This document shows positions 45,160 through 53,640 of a stretch of 64,000 nt of DNA, piece by piece; position 1 is the first letter of the stretch, and every line of letters begins with the position of its first letter. Location of the stretch: contig NZ_QWLD01000003.1 in the NCBI RefSeq assembly GCF_003600155.1, positions 248,001 to 312,000 on the forward strand, in the 5' to 3' direction. The notes under the pieces were generated by a model. The model worked only from the letters and a program-made list of their open reading frames with translations. It made no database searches and had not been told where the DNA came from. The DNA is from Nesterenkonia muleiensis (GTDB lineage: Bacteria; Actinomycetota; Actinomycetes; Actinomycetales; Micrococcaceae). Position numbers and translations under genes: made by a program.

Positions 45160-46518
45160 TCAGGGAGCCGCGGCCTTGGCAGCGGCTGAGGTCAGATACG
45201 CCTCCAGGCTGTCGTCCAGAGCCTGCATCCAGGACGTATGGTGCGGCACCGCCACGGTTCCAGTCATCACTGAGCGGTAGCACCGGTCACGGTAAGTGAG
45301 GATGTCCTCCTTCTTATCGTGCTTCCACTCCAGGAAGGTCTCAACCACAGTGTCCAGGTCGAAGGCAGGATAGTCAGTAGCCTCGATGAGGTCCTTGATG
45401 TAGTCGGCCTGGAACTGCACATCATCACGCACTGTGGCGGCCGCCTCCATGCGGGAGAGCCACCTGTTGACATCATTCCGCCGCTGCTCAGCCTGCGGCA
45501 ACCCTATCCGGCCCAGAATCACATCTCGAACGAACCAGGCCTGTGCGTCGAACATGTTGAAAGTGAACCACTGATCCTGCATGCCCAGGTAGTAGAAGCC
45601 CGGAGCACCTTCATAGACGACCCCTTTGTAGAGGTTGTCCGGGTACAAGGTGTTCGCGGTGCGAAGCTTCAGCTCCTCGGATAGGAATGGGAAGTGGTGA
45701 CGGTACCCGGTGGCCAGGACCACCGCGTCGAAATCGCGGGAGCGTCCGTCGGCGAAGTGCACCGCTGTCCCTTCGAAACGTTCCACCAGGGGCCATTCCT
45801 GAAGGCTCTGCGGCCAGCCGAAGCCCATGGGAGCGCTGCGATAGCTGAAGGTCACAGAGGCCGCCCCCAGCTTATGGGACTGGATGCCGATATCCTCCGC
45901 CGAGTAGCTTCCCCCAATGACCAGCAGGTGCTTGCCCGCCAGATGCTCCGCGCCACGGAAGTCGTGGGCGTGGACGACTGGACCCGGGAAGGTTTCGATG
46001 CCGGAGAAGGACGGCACATTCGGGTAGGAGAAGTGCCCGGAGGCGACGATGACCTCGTCGAACTGCTCGGTGGTCTCGGTCTGGCTGGGCAGGTGCTCCG
46101 CTGTGACCAGATAGCCGCCGCTCCGGTGGGCCTCCACACGACGCACCGAGGTGGAGAGCCTCACCCAATTCTTCAGCCCGGCGCCGGCCACACGGCCGTT
46201 GATGTAGTCCCACAGCACCGCCCGGGGCGGATAGGAGGAGATGGGGCGGCCGAAGTGGTCGTCAAAGGTGTAGTCAGCGAACTCCAAGCACTCCTTGGGC
46301 CCGTTGGACCACAGGTGACGGTACATGCTGGAGTGGACAGGCTCGCTGTACTCATCCACACCAGTGCGCCAGGTATAGTTCCACTGCCCGCCCCAGTCGG
46401 ACTGCTTCTCGTAGCAGACGATCTCAGGGATTTCCGCTCCCTGGGCGGCCGCGGAGGCAAAGGCTCGCAGCTGGGCCATGCCGGACGGGCCGGCTCCGAT
46501 GATGGCAACGCGCGTCAT
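45160..46518 (-). CDS. tmm: Trimethylamine monooxygenase (flavin-containing monooxygenase)
   Basis: Tmm oxidises trimethylamine (and often dimethyl sulfide) to its N-oxide with NADPH and FAD. The 452-residue protein has GAGPSGMAQLRAFASAAAQG (FAD), the FMO fingerprint FPGPVVHAHDF, GGSYSAEDIG (NADPH), and long segments I recognise from bacterial Tmm: QSDWGGQWNYTWRTGVDEYS, MYRHLWSNGPKECLEFADY and QDQWFTFNMFDAQAW. Length matches the 445-460 of the family. A cupin gene ends just upstream; a strong terminator follows. Confidence 0.92.
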   Translation of the reverse strand: MTRVAIIGAGPSGMAQLRAFASAAAQGAEIPEIVCYEKQSDWGGQWNYTWRTGVDEYSEPVHSSMYRHLWSNGPKECLEFADYTFDDHFGRPISSYPPRAVLWDYINGRVAGAGLKNWVRLSTSVRRVEAHRSGGYLVTAEHLPSQTETTEQFDEVIVASGHFSYPNVPSFSGIETFPGPVVHAHDFRGAEHLAGKHLLVIGGSYSAEDIGIQSHKLGAASVTFSYRSAPMGFGWPQSLQEWPLVERFEGTAVHFADGRSRDFDAVVLATGYRHHFPFLSEELKLRTANTLYPDNLYKGVVYEGAPGFYYLGMQDQWFTFNMFDAQAWFVRDVILGRIGLPQAEQRRNDVNRWLSRMEAAATVRDDVQFQADYIKDLIEATDYPAFDLDTVVETFLEWKHDKKEDILTYRDRCYRSVMTGTVAVPHHTSWMQALDDSLEAYLTSAAAKAAAP

Positions 46519-46524
46519 GGCTGA

Positions 46525-46905
46525 TCAGGCAGCGAAGTCGCGGTCGCCGGCGAAGAAGCCCAGGGCGTAGTCGTCGGTCTCGAACCGAACCGGGGTGCCT
46601 TTCGGGAAGAAGAGGATGTCTCCTTTGTTGGCGATCACCTGCTCGCCGGTGTTGAGCTCGGTGAGCTTGAACTGACCCTCGACGACGAGCTTCATCTCGT
46701 CGTATGTGTAGGTGTAGTCCAGGGGGCTTCCGGCTTTGAGCTCGAAGAAGCCGCTGCACATGCGGGCACCTTCGGGGTTCATGTAGGCATCGCCGATGAA
46801 TGCCTCCACACCGGGCTCGTTCATTGAGGGGATGCCGCTCTTGGCGCCCTCCACCTTGTGGATGGCACCACCTTTGGTCATCGTGCCGAGCAGTTGCTGT
46901 TCCAT
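46525..46905 (-). CDS. EutQ-like cupin protein
   Basis: The 126-residue single-domain cupin has MCSGFFELKAGSPLDYTYTY, DEMKLVVEGQFKL (first cupin motif, lacking the usual two His) and KGDILFFPKGTPVRFETDDY (second motif), resembling EutQ/DUF861 proteins. It lies 6 bp before tmm in the same operon. Few metal-ligand His residues are present, so a metal-independent binding or protein-stabilising role is as likely as catalysis. Confidence 0.75.
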   Translation of the reverse strand: MEQQLLGTMTKGGAIHKVEGAKSGIPSMNEPGVEAFIGDAYMNPEGARMCSGFFELKAGSPLDYTYTYDEMKLVVEGQFKLTELNTGEQVIANKGDILFFPKGTPVRFETDDYALGFFAGDRDFAA

Positions 46906-46949
46906 AGTTCCTCTTATTCCTTTCTGGATTGTTCAGGACATTGGCAGGC

Positions 46950-47801
46950 TCAGGCCGCGTGCTTCATGCGGGTATCGCAGTTTTCAGCCACGGCTCCGAT
47001 GGCGGTCAGAGTCTGATCTACGGTCAGGGTGCGGTAGCCCTGGGTGATGCGGGTGCCGTCACGCTGGGAGTGACGCCGCTCCAGCAGGGCTGCGCGAGTG
47101 CTTGCGTCGACCTCGTCGAGCCTCTGCCCGAAAATCTCCAGCCAGAGGCGCAGGTCCCTGACGCTGCTGGGTCCTGCACCCATGGCCAGCAGCGTCTCAT
47201 CGTCGGCGTCGTTGAACTGCTTGTGAAGCCGTTGCGGATCCAGGACGTCCTCGACCATGGATTCGCAGTCGGCGTCGTCGGTGCGGACCCAGGTGTCGGC
47301 GCCCTCGGCGCTCCCACCCGGCGAGTAGGCGTAGGCCGAGGCGAGCTGCTCGCGGAAGCTGGCGGCATCGGTCCAGCCGCTGGGCGCTTCGCGCACCCAG
47401 TCCTGATCATCGGCACTGACGGCAGGGCGGTCGGGCACCAGCAGGCGGGTGATAGCGCGGTCCCGGACAGCCCCAAGGACCTCGTAGGCGTCGGCGGGGA
47501 GAAAGACCTCACGCCGCGGCGGCCAGACATCCATCGGTGAGAAATCACCGTGGTGGCCACCAACGTGGAAGAGGAACAGTGGAGGGTACTGATCCCGGCG
47601 GCGACTGGGCAGGGCAGCGTAGAAGAGGGCCACAGCGGACTGAATCATCGCACTGGCGCCGACCGCACCCATCGGTTCGTCGACGACGACGCCAATGCGG
47701 TCCCACAGTGCCCACCGGGGAAGCACCTCCTGCAGTGTGCAAGGATGTCCGGACCGCTGTGCGGTGAACAGCTCTGGCCAGCACTGCACGGAGACATGCA
47801 T
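46950..47801 (-). CDS. Hypothetical protein, first gene of the tmm operon
   Basis: I do not recognise this 283-residue protein. It starts MHVSVQCWPELFTAQRSGHP after GGAGGGG, and contains DQYPPLFLFHVGGHHGDFSP, MDVWPPRREVFLPADAYEVL and a charged helical C-terminal half (LRLWLEIFGQRLDEVDASTR). There is no signal peptide or membrane segment. The HVGGHHGDFSPMD cluster could bind metal. It precedes the cupin by 44 bp and tmm; its place in the operon suggests a role in trimethylamine or TMAO handling, but that is inference. Confidence 0.7.
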   Translation of the reverse strand: MHVSVQCWPELFTAQRSGHPCTLQEVLPRWALWDRIGVVVDEPMGAVGASAMIQSAVALFYAALPSRRRDQYPPLFLFHVGGHHGDFSPMDVWPPRREVFLPADAYEVLGAVRDRAITRLLVPDRPAVSADDQDWVREAPSGWTDAASFREQLASAYAYSPGGSAEGADTWVRTDDADCESMVEDVLDPQRLHKQFNDADDETLLAMGAGPSSVRDLRLWLEIFGQRLDEVDASTRAALLERRHSQRDGTRITQGYRTLTVDQTLTAIGAVAENCDTRMKHAA

Positions 47802-47845
47802 ACAGGTGACCCCTCCTTCAGGCGATGAGGATGGAGAGTCTCCAG

Positions 47846-47879
47846 AGTGAAACAGAGGACAATATGTGTCACTTCAGGA
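47846..47879 (-). promoter_or_regulatory. Weaker amine-island operator-like motif upstream of the tmm operon
   Basis: The stretch GTGAAACAGAGGACAATATG followed by TGTCACTTC in the 166-bp gap contains GTGAAACA and, on the other strand, GTGACACATA, resembling the half-sites of copies A and B with a longer centre. The rest of 47802-47967 is AT-rich and presumably carries the tmm operon promoter; no gene is seen there. Confidence 0.3.
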
Positions 47880-47967
47880 AACGTTGTATCACCACAGTAC
47901 ACATAGGATTATTTCATCGATGTATCAGCCCGGTGACAATACGATAGCCATTCCCTCTCATCGCCTA

Positions 47968-48741
47968 TCACATCTCCTCAAGAGCTCCGGGGTCCTCCGG
48001 CAGAACCTGGCCACCGTCGACCACCAGCGTCTGGCCGGTGACATAGCCGGCCTGCGGCGAGGCGAAGTAGAGCGCGGCGTAGCCGATGTCCTCCACCGCG
48101 CCGAGCCGCTTCTGCGGGATCGCCGCGGCCATACCGTCCAGATACTCCTGACCGAGATCAGCCAGCCCCTCGGTCATGATGTTGCCCGGCAGCACGGCGT
48201 TGATGGTCACCCCGCGCGGGGCCAGCTCCATCGCGGCGGTGCGCACATAGCCGAGCTGGGCGGCCTTGCTCGCCCCGTAGTGCGCCCACCCGGGGTAGCC
48301 GGTGATCGGGCCGGTGATCGACGAGGTCACCACCACCCGTCCGAGTGCCGAAGCCGCCAGATGATCCAGGCAGGCCGCCACGCAGAAAGCCGTGCCGTAG
48401 AAGTTGGTGCCGATCACCTCATCCAGGGCCGCCCGGTCCAGATTCTCCAGCCGGGCGGAGGGGAAAATCCCCGCATTGGTGCACAGCGCATCGATGCCGC
48501 CGAAGGCCTCCACGGTCGCAGCGGCCAGCTCACGGCAGGACTCCTCGCTGGTCACATCGGTGACCTGGGTGGCCACCGGCGCATTGCCCAGGCTCTGTGC
48601 CGCCGCGTCCAGCGACACCTGGCTGCGCCCGGCGATCATCACGTTCGCCCCGGCGGAGGTGAAGACCCGTGCGATCCCTAAGCCGATCCCCTTGCTGCCG
48701 CCGGTGATGACCACCGTGCGACCCTCAAAAGTGCTAAACAC
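47968..48741 (-). CDS. Short-chain dehydrogenase/reductase
   Basis: The 257-residue SDR has the TGxxxGIG cofactor loop ([18 protein letters not shown]), NAG ([11 protein letters not shown]), the catalytic Ser in VTSSITGPI and the YxxxK pair in HYGASKAAQ. It is the last gene of the kinase/copper-amine-oxidase operon, 13 bp after the oxidase, so it may process an amine-derived carbonyl product. Substrate unknown. Confidence 0.9.
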   Translation of the reverse strand: MFSTFEGRTVVITGGSKGIGLGIARVFTSAGANVMIAGRSQVSLDAAAQSLGNAPVATQVTDVTSEESCRELAAATVEAFGGIDALCTNAGIFPSARLENLDRAALDEVIGTNFYGTAFCVAACLDHLAASALGRVVVTSSITGPITGYPGWAHYGASKAAQLGYVRTAAMELAPRGVTINAVLPGNIMTEGLADLGQEYLDGMAAAIPQKRLGAVEDIGYAALYFASPQAGYVTGQTLVVDGGQVLPEDPGALEEM

Positions 48742-48754
48742 AGCTCATTCCTCC

Positions 48755-50764
48755 TCAGTGGCAGTGGCAGACGCCGCCGCAGCAGCCGGCGGCAGGCGTC
48801 TCTGCCGGGTAGTCGAGCATGGGGTTGCCGTCAAAGAAGCCAGCGGGTTTTAGGTGGAATCCAACTCTTGCCACGGGCATGACCGGCCAGTCCTCGGGGC
48901 GTGGGGCGTGGTGGGCGCAGAGGATCGGCCAGACCACCAGGTCAGCGCCCTCCAGCGGGCGGTCGGCGGCGGCGTATCTCGGCAGTCCGTCACCGCCGGG
49001 GTTCTGTGGAACGTACTCCCCTGCGGCGTAACGCTCCCGCTCCTTGAAAGCGGTCACCCAAAGGTGCTTCCGGGTGAATCCGCCGCGGTTGTACTGCTGG
49101 GAGCCGGGTTGGGCCAGCGGCAGCGCCATGGACCCGCCGAGCTCCAGCTTGTATCCGACGTTGTTGCCGGTAGCCGGGTTCACCTTCTCCGCATTGGCGA
49201 TGATCCAGCTGCGTCCGCGCAGCGGATCCGCCACCCGTTGACCCTCGGCCTCTGTTCTGAGCAGGGTCTTGGACTCGTACCAGGCATTTCCCCAGACGTT
49301 CTCCGCCGACGGTGCGACCTCCGCCTGGACCTCGTAGACGCTGTTGTTCGGCCCGTCGACGTTCATATCCAGCCGCATGCCGAAGAAGTGCTGATGATTG
49401 GGGCCGTAGAGACCGGGGGCCAGCACCGTGCCATATTGGGGCCGCTCGCCGTCGAAGGCGCCGGTGGACAGAATGCCTGTGAGTTTGGCCTCGAACTCGA
49501 TCGAACCGTCCAGATAGAGGTACCAGTAGAAGCCGTAGTCGTAGTTGCCCACCGTAGTGAATATGCTGATCACCAGGCGCCGATTGCGCCGCACCTCGGC
49601 CTCACCGGTGCGGTAGTCAGTGTGCTTCCAGCCGATCCCGGCGTCCTCCTCATGGATGCAGATGGCATTGTCGATGGTCACCGGTTCGCCATCCTGATTG
49701 CAGACGTGGGCGTCCAGGTAGGTGATCTCACCGAGGCAGTCGCAGCCCAGGACCAGGGAATTGGCCATACCGCCGAGTCCGTACTCGCCCTCATCGAAGA
49801 CGTTCTTGTTCCAGTGGGTGTGCCCGGGGTCTCCGTAGGGCACGTACATCTCAGACAGCGAGGCGCGGTAGAGCACCGGGCGTTCGGTGCCGCGGTCGGT
49901 GTAGGTGATGTTGTGCAGCACCAGGCCCTCACGAGGGGTGAAACCGATGCGGAGCTTCCAGTTGGCCCAGGCGATTCCGTGGTCATCCATGATGAACGAG
50001 GGCCCTTGGGACTGGCTGATCTCGATGGGCTTCATCGGCTCGCGAACTTGGTCGAAATGCGGCGAGTTCTCCGGGTCGATGATGGTCTCCACGGAGTAGT
50101 TGCCCTTCTTCGGCGGCAGCTCGACGACGCCGTAGTCGTCGACCGCGAGGATCTCCCGCTTGTCCAGATCCACGGTGATGATCAGATTCTCCACCGGCTT
50201 GGCGTATCCATTGGGATCGTCCTGATCTGCGCAGATGAACAGAAGGGGACGTGAGATTCGGCGGGCGGAGGGATCATCCTCAAGCATCGTGTAGCCGGCA
50301 GCCCATTTGTCCACGATGGCGTGCGAAGGGTCAGTGACTCCGCGCTTGACCAATGCCTCCTGAACTCTGGGATCGGCGCGGATCAGCTCCTCGCAGAAGA
50401 GGAACTCCTCCTCAGCCATGGGCGGCTGCACATCAGGCACCTCGCTCAGACTGACCACGGAGCTCTGAGTAAGGTCGACGACGGCCTCCAGAGTCCGCTG
50501 CTGCCGGCGGTCTCTGAGCAGCAGGAATGCTTCTCTGCTGACCGGTGTGCCCTCGGCGTCGAAAGCTTGCACCGCGCTCTTGGTGGGTTCTTTGAGCTCG
50601 ATGAACACGAACCGGCACTCATCGTGCACCTCGGGATGCTGTTTCAGGAGCGACGACGCGGTCCCGATCTCCTCTGCAGCCAGCGGCTCCAGCGGATGCA
50701 CCGGAGCCGCTGGCTCGGCTGCGGCACCTGCTCCGACTTCGGCGGTGGTCGATTCAGTTGTCAT
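48755..50764 (-). CDS. Copper-containing primary amine oxidase (TPQ type)
   Basis: The enzyme deaminates a primary amine to aldehyde, ammonia and H2O2. The 669-residue protein has the TPQ precursor Tyr408 in VGNYDYGFYW, the catalytic Asp region NVFDEGEYGLGG, and copper ligands in GPNHQHFFGMRLDM. No signal peptide is evident, as in Arthrobacter-type enzymes. The N-terminal ~30 residues are a disordered Ala/Pro extension. The end is remarkable: AAGCCGGVCHCH, a Cys/His-rich tail that could bind copper. It lies 15 bp after the kinase gene. Confidence 0.93.
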   Translation of the reverse strand: MTTESTTAEVGAGAAAEPAAPVHPLEPLAAEEIGTASSLLKQHPEVHDECRFVFIELKEPTKSAVQAFDAEGTPVSREAFLLLRDRRQQRTLEAVVDLTQSSVVSLSEVPDVQPPMAEEEFLFCEELIRADPRVQEALVKRGVTDPSHAIVDKWAAGYTMLEDDPSARRISRPLLFICADQDDPNGYAKPVENLIITVDLDKREILAVDDYGVVELPPKKGNYSVETIIDPENSPHFDQVREPMKPIEISQSQGPSFIMDDHGIAWANWKLRIGFTPREGLVLHNITYTDRGTERPVLYRASLSEMYVPYGDPGHTHWNKNVFDEGEYGLGGMANSLVLGCDCLGEITYLDAHVCNQDGEPVTIDNAICIHEEDAGIGWKHTDYRTGEAEVRRNRRLVISIFTTVGNYDYGFYWYLYLDGSIEFEAKLTGILSTGAFDGERPQYGTVLAPGLYGPNHQHFFGMRLDMNVDGPNNSVYEVQAEVAPSAENVWGNAWYESKTLLRTEAEGQRVADPLRGRSWIIANAEKVNPATGNNVGYKLELGGSMALPLAQPGSQQYNRGGFTRKHLWVTAFKERERYAAGEYVPQNPGGDGLPRYAAADRPLEGADLVVWPILCAHHAPRPEDWPVMPVARVGFHLKPAGFFDGNPMLDYPAETPAAGCCGGVCHCH

Positions 50765-50779
50765 GACAGGGTTGTCCTT

Positions 50780-51868
50780 TCAGTCGAGGAGCCAGGTGGC
50801 GGAGGTCAGATAATTCTGGGCTATCCGAGCAGTGCCAGGGACTTGCTGAGCCCAAATCGCCGGCGGCAGGGCGTCCTCACGGTGGGTGGTGGTCCAGCCG
50901 ACCATCTGCAGGCGGCGGATCATACTCAGCGCGCAGGCATAGCTGATCTGGTCCTGGTTCAGCGGCCGCACCGAGGTGTAGCCGGCGATCCAGTCCTTGG
51001 CGATCGCCGGAGTGTAGGTCTCATGTTCGATGAAAGTGAAGGCCGAGGCGAAGTCGTAGAGGAACCAGCTGAAGCCGCAGTCGTCGAAGTCGATGACGGT
51101 GAGTTCCCCGCCTGCGCTCATGATGTTGGAGGGCCGCAGATCGGCATGGATCAGCCCGAGGCCCTGCCCCGACTGCGTCAGTGGCGCGACCTCCTGCAGT
51201 GCTTTGGCCTCAGCGGCCGCCATGAGGCTCTGCTGCTCAGGCGTCAGTTCGGCATTGCGCCAGTCGCCCCAGCGCGAGCCTTCTCCCAGCATGTCCTCGA
51301 TGTTCCAGGTGAACCGGTCGAAGTCCTCCGGCCGGCTCCACCGCTGGGACTGATCGTGGAACTGAGCGGTGATCTCACCGATCCGTCGGTAGTACGGGCG
51401 CGGGTCTGTCATGTCCTCGAGCACCTCGCCCTCGATGAAGGCGAAAGCCACCACATACCAGGGCCCGTCTGCGGTCTTAGGCGGTTCAGCCGGCTGATCG
51501 ACCGCGAGCATCAGCGAGCCGTCGGGCAGCGGCAGCACCTCCGGGACCGGCACATCTGTCTCGGCCGCCAGCGCCTGCACCCAGGTCAGCTCCGAGGCGA
51601 TCTGCTGGGGATCCACATAGGCGGGTCGGTGTACCCGCAGTACTGCGCGGGGGCGGCCGTCCACCTCAAGGCGGAACGTGGCGTTCTCGGATACCGCGAT
51701 GAGCTTGATCGTTGTGCTCATCGAGTCCAGGCCCCAGCCGGCGGTCACGGCCTCAGCGAGCCAGGCGGGGGCGTCGTCGTTCTTCTGCAGGGCGGCGAAG
51801 ACGGCGAACGGGTCAGCGGCGGCAACGGTGGAATCAGTCACAGTTCCATAGTGCGTCGTCCATGTCAC
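50780..51868 (-). CDS. APH/choline-kinase-type phosphotransferase
   Basis: The 362-residue protein has the aminoglycoside-phosphotransferase fold: GLIHADLRPSNIMSAGG (Brenner HxDxxxxN motif) and LTVIDFDDCGFSWFLYDFAS (DFD metal site). It is divergent from a class-III PLP enzyme and leads the copper-amine-oxidase operon. Pairing of such kinases with class-III PLP phospho-lyases is known for ethanolamine and hydroxylysine breakdown, so an amino-alcohol substrate is likelier than an antibiotic. Confidence 0.82.
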   Translation of the reverse strand: MTWTTHYGTVTDSTVAAADPFAVFAALQKNDDAPAWLAEAVTAGWGLDSMSTTIKLIAVSENATFRLEVDGRPRAVLRVHRPAYVDPQQIASELTWVQALAAETDVPVPEVLPLPDGSLMLAVDQPAEPPKTADGPWYVVAFAFIEGEVLEDMTDPRPYYRRIGEITAQFHDQSQRWSRPEDFDRFTWNIEDMLGEGSRWGDWRNAELTPEQQSLMAAAEAKALQEVAPLTQSGQGLGLIHADLRPSNIMSAGGELTVIDFDDCGFSWFLYDFASAFTFIEHETYTPAIAKDWIAGYTSVRPLNQDQISYACALSMIRRLQMVGWTTTHREDALPPAIWAQQVPGTARIAQNYLTSATWLLD

Positions 51869-51895
51869 ATCAAATGTTTCCTAATACACCCAATC

Positions 51896-51914
51896 GTTTA
51901 CACACATGAAACAC
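51896..51914. promoter_or_regulatory. Amine-island operator-like motif (copy C)
   Basis: GTTTAC-acacat-GAAACAC sits in the 114-bp divergent gap between the kinase and PLP-enzyme genes. It contains the same GTTTAC and GAAACAC words as copies A and B but in everted order. A further TGTTTC lies 16 bp to its left. Confidence 0.4.
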
Positions 51915-51982
51915 TGGGGGAAGCGGCTAGGGGTCCTCGCCTGTCAGGATGGGAGCAGTGCAGATTCATCAGGAGGATCACT

Positions 51983-53326
51983 ATGGCCACCCGTTCCACG
52001 ATCATGGACAGCAACAGCTTCCGTGCCGAACATGCCAAAGGTCTGGATCAGGAGACGCGTAAGCTCACCCAACGCCGCGAGGAACTGCTCGGGGGCTCTT
52101 ACCGTCTGTTCTACCGGAAACCGGTGCATCTGGTGCGCGGCGAGGGACAGTACCTCTGGGACGCCGCGGGGAAGAAGTACCTGGACATGTATAACAATGT
52201 GGCCAGCATCGGGCATGCGCATCCAGCAGTGGTGGCGGCCGTGCTCGAACAGATGCAGGCGCTGAACACCCATACCCGCTACCTGCACGAGCGCATCCTC
52301 GACTACACCGATGCCTTCGGCACCACACTGCCCGGCTACCTTGACCCCGGAGACTACAAGGCGATGTACATGTGCACCGGCTCGGAGGCCAACGACCTGG
52401 CTCTGCGCATTGCCAAGACCTCTTCCGGGGGCACTGGGCTGATTGCGACCACAGAGGCCTACCACGGCAACTCCGAGCTGAGTTCCTCGGTCTCCCCGGC
52501 CCTGGGCTCCGGACAGCCGATCGGGGAGAACGTCTGGCTGCTGCCGGCTCCGGACAGTTACCGCACCGGTGTGGCGGACATCGGCCCCTGGTTCGCTCAG
52601 CAGCTGCGCGAGGCGATTGCCGATATGGAGTCACAGGGCGTGAAGCTGGCCGGGTTCATCGCCGACTCGATCTTCTCCTCCGACGGCGTACTTCCCGGCA
52701 GCTATCTGAGCGAGGCCGTCGAGGTGGTGCACCAGGCCGGTGGTGTGTTCATCGCCGATGAGGTCCAGCCCGGCTTCGCCCGGACCGGGGAGAACTTCTG
52801 GGGCTTCGCCGCCCACGGGGTGGCCCCAGACATCATCACCACCGGCAAACCGATGGGCAACGGGATTCCAGTCTCCGGGCTGTTCGCCCGTGCCGAGGTG
52901 CTGGCCAGCTTCAGCGACAGCATCCCCTATTTCAACACTTTCGGCGGTAACCCGGTGTCGATGGCTGCCGCCCAGGCGGTGCTCGACGTGATCCGCAGTG
53001 AGGGCCTGCAGGAACATGCCAGAACCGTCGGCGCCAAGACGCTGGAGGCCTTCCGGCAGGTCGGCGCGAACCATGAGAGCGTCGGCGATGTGCGCGGCGC
53101 GGGCCTGTTCATCGGCTTCGAGCTGGTCAAGGACAGGGCGACCCGTGAGCCGCACCGCGAACTGGCCCTGGAGATGCTGGAGGAACTCCGCGGCCGTGGT
53201 GTGCTGACCTCTGTGGCAGGGCCGCACGGCAATGTGCTGAAGCTGCGTCCGCCGCTGCCGTTCAGCGAGCAAGACATCCCCTGGGCCGCCGACGCCCTGG
53301 ACGATTCGCTGAGCGCACTGGAATAG
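51983..53326 (+). CDS. Class-III PLP aminotransferase-fold enzyme (AGXT2L/phospho-lyase-like)
   Basis: The 447-residue enzyme has the class-III pattern with FYRKPVHLVRGEGQYLWDAA, NNVASIGHAHPAVVAAV, IADEVQPGFARTG and the PLP lysine K289 in TTGKPMGNGIPVSG. The RKPVHLVRGEGQ and LNTHTRYLHERILDY segments are features I associate with ethanolamine-phosphate/phosphohydroxylysine phospho-lyases and relatives. The divergent kinase supports a phosphorylated amine substrate, but ordinary transamination cannot be excluded. AGGAGGA fixes the ATG at 51983, although the frame is open for 1.6 kb upstream. Confidence 0.88.
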   Translation: MATRSTIMDSNSFRAEHAKGLDQETRKLTQRREELLGGSYRLFYRKPVHLVRGEGQYLWDAAGKKYLDMYNNVASIGHAHPAVVAAVLEQMQALNTHTRYLHERILDYTDAFGTTLPGYLDPGDYKAMYMCTGSEANDLALRIAKTSSGGTGLIATTEAYHGNSELSSSVSPALGSGQPIGENVWLLPAPDSYRTGVADIGPWFAQQLREAIADMESQGVKLAGFIADSIFSSDGVLPGSYLSEAVEVVHQAGGVFIADEVQPGFARTGENFWGFAAHGVAPDIITTGKPMGNGIPVSGLFARAEVLASFSDSIPYFNTFGGNPVSMAAAQAVLDVIRSEGLQEHARTVGAKTLEAFRQVGANHESVGDVRGAGLFIGFELVKDRATREPHRELALEMLEELRGRGVLTSVAGPHGNVLKLRPPLPFSEQDIPWAADALDDSLSALE

Positions 53327-53327
53327 G

Positions 53328-53354
53328 TGTGAGGCGGAGGACCTGAGCCTCACA
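53328..53354 (+). terminator. Stem-loop after the PLP-enzyme gene
   Basis: TGTGAGGC (53328-53335) pairs perfectly with GCCTCACA (53347-53354) across an 11-nt loop, starting 1 base after the stop codon. Confidence 0.6.
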
Positions 53355-53400
53355 GGCTGCACTGAAGATCAATGAGTGATGGTGGTCTGCTGGTCGAGCG

Positions 53401-53640
53401 TCAGCCGAAGCTGGCCGCCGACACGGCGGTAGACGCTGCGCTGGTCATCAGGACATCAAATGGTTCTGCGAGATCCGCACGTGATACTGAGACTGGGTAC
53501 ACCAGAGCAGCAGCATCCTCTCCGACCTCGACTACACGGGCATCTGTGATCTCGTCGCCGTCCCAGCCCGGCACGTCGTTCAGAGCTCGCGACGGCGTCG
53601 CGGTCCATCACATAGGCTACGCAGATGCCCTGGAGCGTAT
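53401..53640 (-). pseudogene. Remnant of an NTF2/SnoaL-like (DUF4440-type) protein
   Basis: On the minus strand one frame reads RALNDVPGWDGDEITDARVV, then EVGEDAAALVYPVSVSRADL and AEPFDVLMTSAAS before a stop at 53401. This resembles the C-terminal half of small NTF2-like proteins, but the expected final SAWVRR/FHQ strands are lost. Upstream a neighbouring frame (CVAYVMDRDAVAS) appears to supply the preceding piece, so a frameshift near 53595 is likely. No intact start is seen. Confidence 0.5.

Noticed and set aside
48854-50254. 466-codon plus-strand frame opposite the copper amine oxidase
   Set aside because: Antisense shadow; the oxidase carries all catalytic motifs.
50780-51868. Aminoglycoside resistance kinase
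   Set aside because: The fold matches, but the operon and divergent PLP enzyme point to amine metabolism.
50321-51982. Plus-strand N-terminal extension of the class-III PLP enzyme to 1001 aa
   Set aside because: The extension is antisense to the kinase and oxidase genes. AGGAGGA and the family N-terminus place the start at 51983.
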